Below, piece after piece: positions 5,588-6,649 of a stretch of DNA of 6,649 nt. The stretch covers positions 1-6,649 of the forward strand of contig JBEKBO010000184.1 in assembly GCA_050015355.1 (NCBI GenBank), written 5' to 3'. The position numbers and the translations under genes were made by a program. The notes under the pieces are model-generated. The model did not search any database and was not told the origin of the DNA. It worked only from the letters and a program-made list of their open reading frames with translations. This DNA comes from CAWBRT01 sp050015355. Its GTDB lineage: Bacteria; Acidobacteriota; Terriglobia; Terriglobales; Acidobacteriaceae. How positions within the stretch are numbered: the first letter of the stretch is position 1; each line of letters opens with the position of its first letter.

Positions 5588-6193
5588 ATGGAAGGCATTG
5601 AAGCTAAAGGCAGTGTAGCCGGAACCCCGAGCGGTACGGAGCGTTTGGACAATCTGGCCGGCGATCCGCAGAGCCCGCCACGCATAGAGCGGCTGGCGTT
5701 CGGCGGCAGCGCGGAACAGGAAGGCGTGGTGCTCACGACGCTGGACAGGGCCGTGAACTGGGTCCGCAAGAATTCGATTTGGCCCATGACCTTCGGCTTG
5801 GCCTGCTGTGCCATTGAGATGATGTCGATGGGAGCATCGCGTTTTGACATCGCGCGCTTTGGCGCCGAGGTCTTTCGCCCTTCGCCGCGGCAATCGGACC
5901 TGATGATCATCGCCGGCCGAGTCTCGCAGAAGATGGCGCCCGTCATCCGCCAGCTCTACCTGCAAATGCCAGAGCCTAAGTGGGTGATTTCCATGGGCGC
6001 GTGCGCGACCTCCGGCGGAGTGTTCAATAATTACGCGCTTGTGCAGGGCGTCAACCAGTGGATTCCCGTGGATGTTTACGTGCCGGGATGCCCGCCGCGT
6101 CCGGAGCAGCTAATCTACGCGATAACGCTGCTGCAAAAAAAGATCCAGAACGAAGCCGGATCGTTCAAGCGGGCGCTGAATCTCTCCGTATAG
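5588..6193 (+). CDS. nuoB: NADH-quinone oxidoreductase subunit B (NuoB)
   Basis: NuoB is the 20-kDa subunit of respiratory Complex I. It lies in the peripheral arm at the membrane interface and carries cluster N2, the last Fe-S centre before quinone. All four N2 ligands are present: C73 and C74 (GLACCAIEMM), C139 (SMGACA) and C168 (VPGCPPRPE). The core RKNSIWPMTFG to QLIYAITLLQKKI is strongly family-like, and length (201 aa) is normal. About 45 N-terminal residues are variable, glycine- and acid-rich. I choose the ATG at 5588 because GGAAG lies at 5579-5583. The frame is open to a GTG at 5549 without a ribosome site. It is divergent from xdhC, and no nuoA lies upstream or nuoC downstream, so the gene is separated from a usual nuo operon. 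It may be one of several copies or part of a split operon. A functional subunit is likely given the intact ligands. Confidence 0.93.
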   Translation: MEGIEAKGSVAGTPSGTERLDNLAGDPQSPPRIERLAFGGSAEQEGVVLTTLDRAVNWVRKNSIWPMTFGLACCAIEMMSMGASRFDIARFGAEVFRPSPRQSDLMIIAGRVSQKMAPVIRQLYLQMPEPKWVISMGACATSGGVFNNYALVQGVNQWIPVDVYVPGCPPRPEQLIYAITLLQKKIQNEAGSFKRALNLSV

Positions 6194-6206
6194 ACCTGGA
6201 TCATCG

Positions 6207-6250
6207 GGCCCTGTAGCTCAGATGGATAGAGCAGCGGTTTCCTAAAACGG
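6207..6250 (+). pseudogene. tRNA-Arg(CCU), 5' half only, broken after the anticodon loop
   Basis: The 5' half of a tRNA is clear: acceptor strand GGCCCTG (6207-6213), T8-A9, D stem GCTC/GAGC with a normal D loop, a 5' anticodon stem GCGGT (6234-6238) and loop TTCCTAA with anticodon CCT (6241-6243, Arg). The 3' anticodon strand should be ACCGC but reads AACGG, leaving three of five pairs. No variable loop, T arm with GGTTC, or matching CAGGGCC acceptor strand follows in the expected space. ACGGGGC (6274-6280) could pair with GCCCTGT, but in a shifted register that removes base 8. The gene starts 13 bases after the nuoB stop. It looks truncated or interrupted at a site favoured by integrases. 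An assembly join at a conserved tRNA segment is the main alternative. Confidence 0.7.
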
Positions 6251-6396
6251 AAGTAATTGGAAAATAAAGGACTTACGGGGCAGAGTTGGTTGGTTTTAAG
6301 CACGTTCAGTAGCGGTCAGGAACCATCAGTCAAAACAATCTTGGTTTGATTTTGGTCACGTTTTTCTGACCCTCATCGCCACATAGAGCAGCGGTT
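6226..6396 (+). repeat. 14-nt direct repeat from the tRNA, possible attachment-site core
   Basis: ATAGAGCAGCGGTT inside the tRNA half (6226-6239) recurs exactly at 6383-6396, 157 bases downstream. The second copy continues into a perfect 3' stem partner, so GCGGT (6391-6395) and ACCGC (6403-6407) enclose a seven-base loop, the size of an anticodon arm. This fits a remnant or recombined attachment core. No integrase gene is visible. Confidence 0.6.
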
Positions 6397-6649
6397 CAAT
6401 TGACCGCTATTCTTTCTGCTCGTCACTGCACGTATATATCGATCTGAAACGACGTTGTGTGCTGATGTGTGCTAAAAGTCTCACGGCAAATCCTACCTTG
6501 ATGGCCGTAAAAACGGCCAATTACTGGCTGGCCCCCGATCCGTCGATAAGGCCGATGTGGAAACTCAGGGGCTGACGAACAGCCGCACCAGTTGCGGTTG
6601 AGCAGGGTAGCGAGTCAGGGGCAGGAGTGGTTTTTTCTGCACCTACGAG
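6251..6649. other. Non-coding, island-like region with short repeats
   Basis: No convincing gene lies here. The first half is AT-richer than the nuoB gene. Besides the tRNA-derived repeat it holds GGTCAG (6314-6319) inverted to CTGACC (6366-6371), a tandem TGTGTGCT repeat (6456-6473) and a perfect six-bp hairpin GGCCGT-AAAA-ACGGCC (6503-6518). A minus-strand frame is open from the window edge to a TAA at 6521-6523 (42 codons) but resembles nothing known. Confidence 0.5.
6456..6475 (+). repeat. Tandem 10-bp repeat TGTGTGCTRA
   Basis: TGTGTGCTGA (6456-6465) is followed directly by TGTGTGCTAA (6466-6475), nine of ten bases identical. A period of about one helical turn is usual for paired protein sites such as integrase arm-type sites, which often lie within a few hundred bases of a tRNA attachment core. 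This role is an inference from position and spacing. Confidence 0.5.

Noticed and set aside
6501..6575. 24-codon ORF starting with ATG at 6501
   Set aside because: Too short, no ribosome site, and it begins inside a hairpin. No resemblance to a known peptide.
6207..6649. Group I intron in the tRNA-Arg(CCU) anticodon loop
   Set aside because: Such introns are known at this position, but I see no core P3/P7-like conserved segments and no 3' half of the tRNA within the remaining 400 bases. The intron idea remains testable with an Infernal group I model on the longer contig.
6521..6649. Partial minus-strand frame running in from the window edge to a TAA
   Set aside because: Forty-two codons of open frame with no recognisable sequence is within chance expectation at this composition. 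The hairpin just beyond the stop (6503-6518) lacks a T run. Sequence to the right would decide.

Overview
The window looks like chromosomal DNA from a fairly GC-rich bacterium, with genes packed on both strands. The gene mix fits a soil-type bacterium such as an Acidobacteriota member: a magnesium-type NRAMP homologue, an XdhC/MocA pair, a stand-alone nuoB and a structured intergenic repeat carrying a TGTCATCCTGAGCGAGC core. That placement is an inference from gene content and general familiarity with such repeats. No rRNA or other phylogenetic marker was searched.

Layout. 26-307 (+) is a small unrecognised ORF in a lower-GC stretch. 512-1762 (+) is an NRAMP-family transporter whose metal-site motifs differ from the classical manganese/iron type. 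It converges on a MutT-like Nudix hydrolase (1904-2335, -) across a very AT-rich repetitive tract. Divergent from the Nudix gene is an IscU/NifU-like scaffold protein (2518-2886, +), which converges on a three-gene minus-strand cluster. In transcription order that cluster is xdhC (5453-4599), a MobA/MocA-like nucleotidyltransferase (4337-3705) and a SerB-like HAD phosphatase (3632-2922). A 133-bp palindromic element sits between xdhC and the nucleotidyltransferase. Divergent from xdhC is nuoB (5588-6193, +), with no other Complex I gene beside it. Thirteen bases after nuoB starts a tRNA-Arg(CCU) that is recognisable only through its anticodon loop. The last 400 bases have no convincing gene but contain short direct repeats of the kind seen at integrative-element attachment sites.

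How the genes relate. XdhC and the MocA-like enzyme belong to one job, the maturation and insertion of the molybdenum cofactor of xanthine-dehydrogenase-family enzymes, although no such enzyme lies in the window. The HAD phosphatase is probably co-transcribed but has no established role there. NuoB and the IscU-like protein are both linked to Fe-S chemistry, but nothing in the layout joins them functionally. The most interesting spots are the broken tRNA with its downstream repeats, the three-armed palindromic element, the altered NRAMP metal site and the IscU-like protein lacking the canonical third cysteine. I saw no clear novel defence or multi-gene system.
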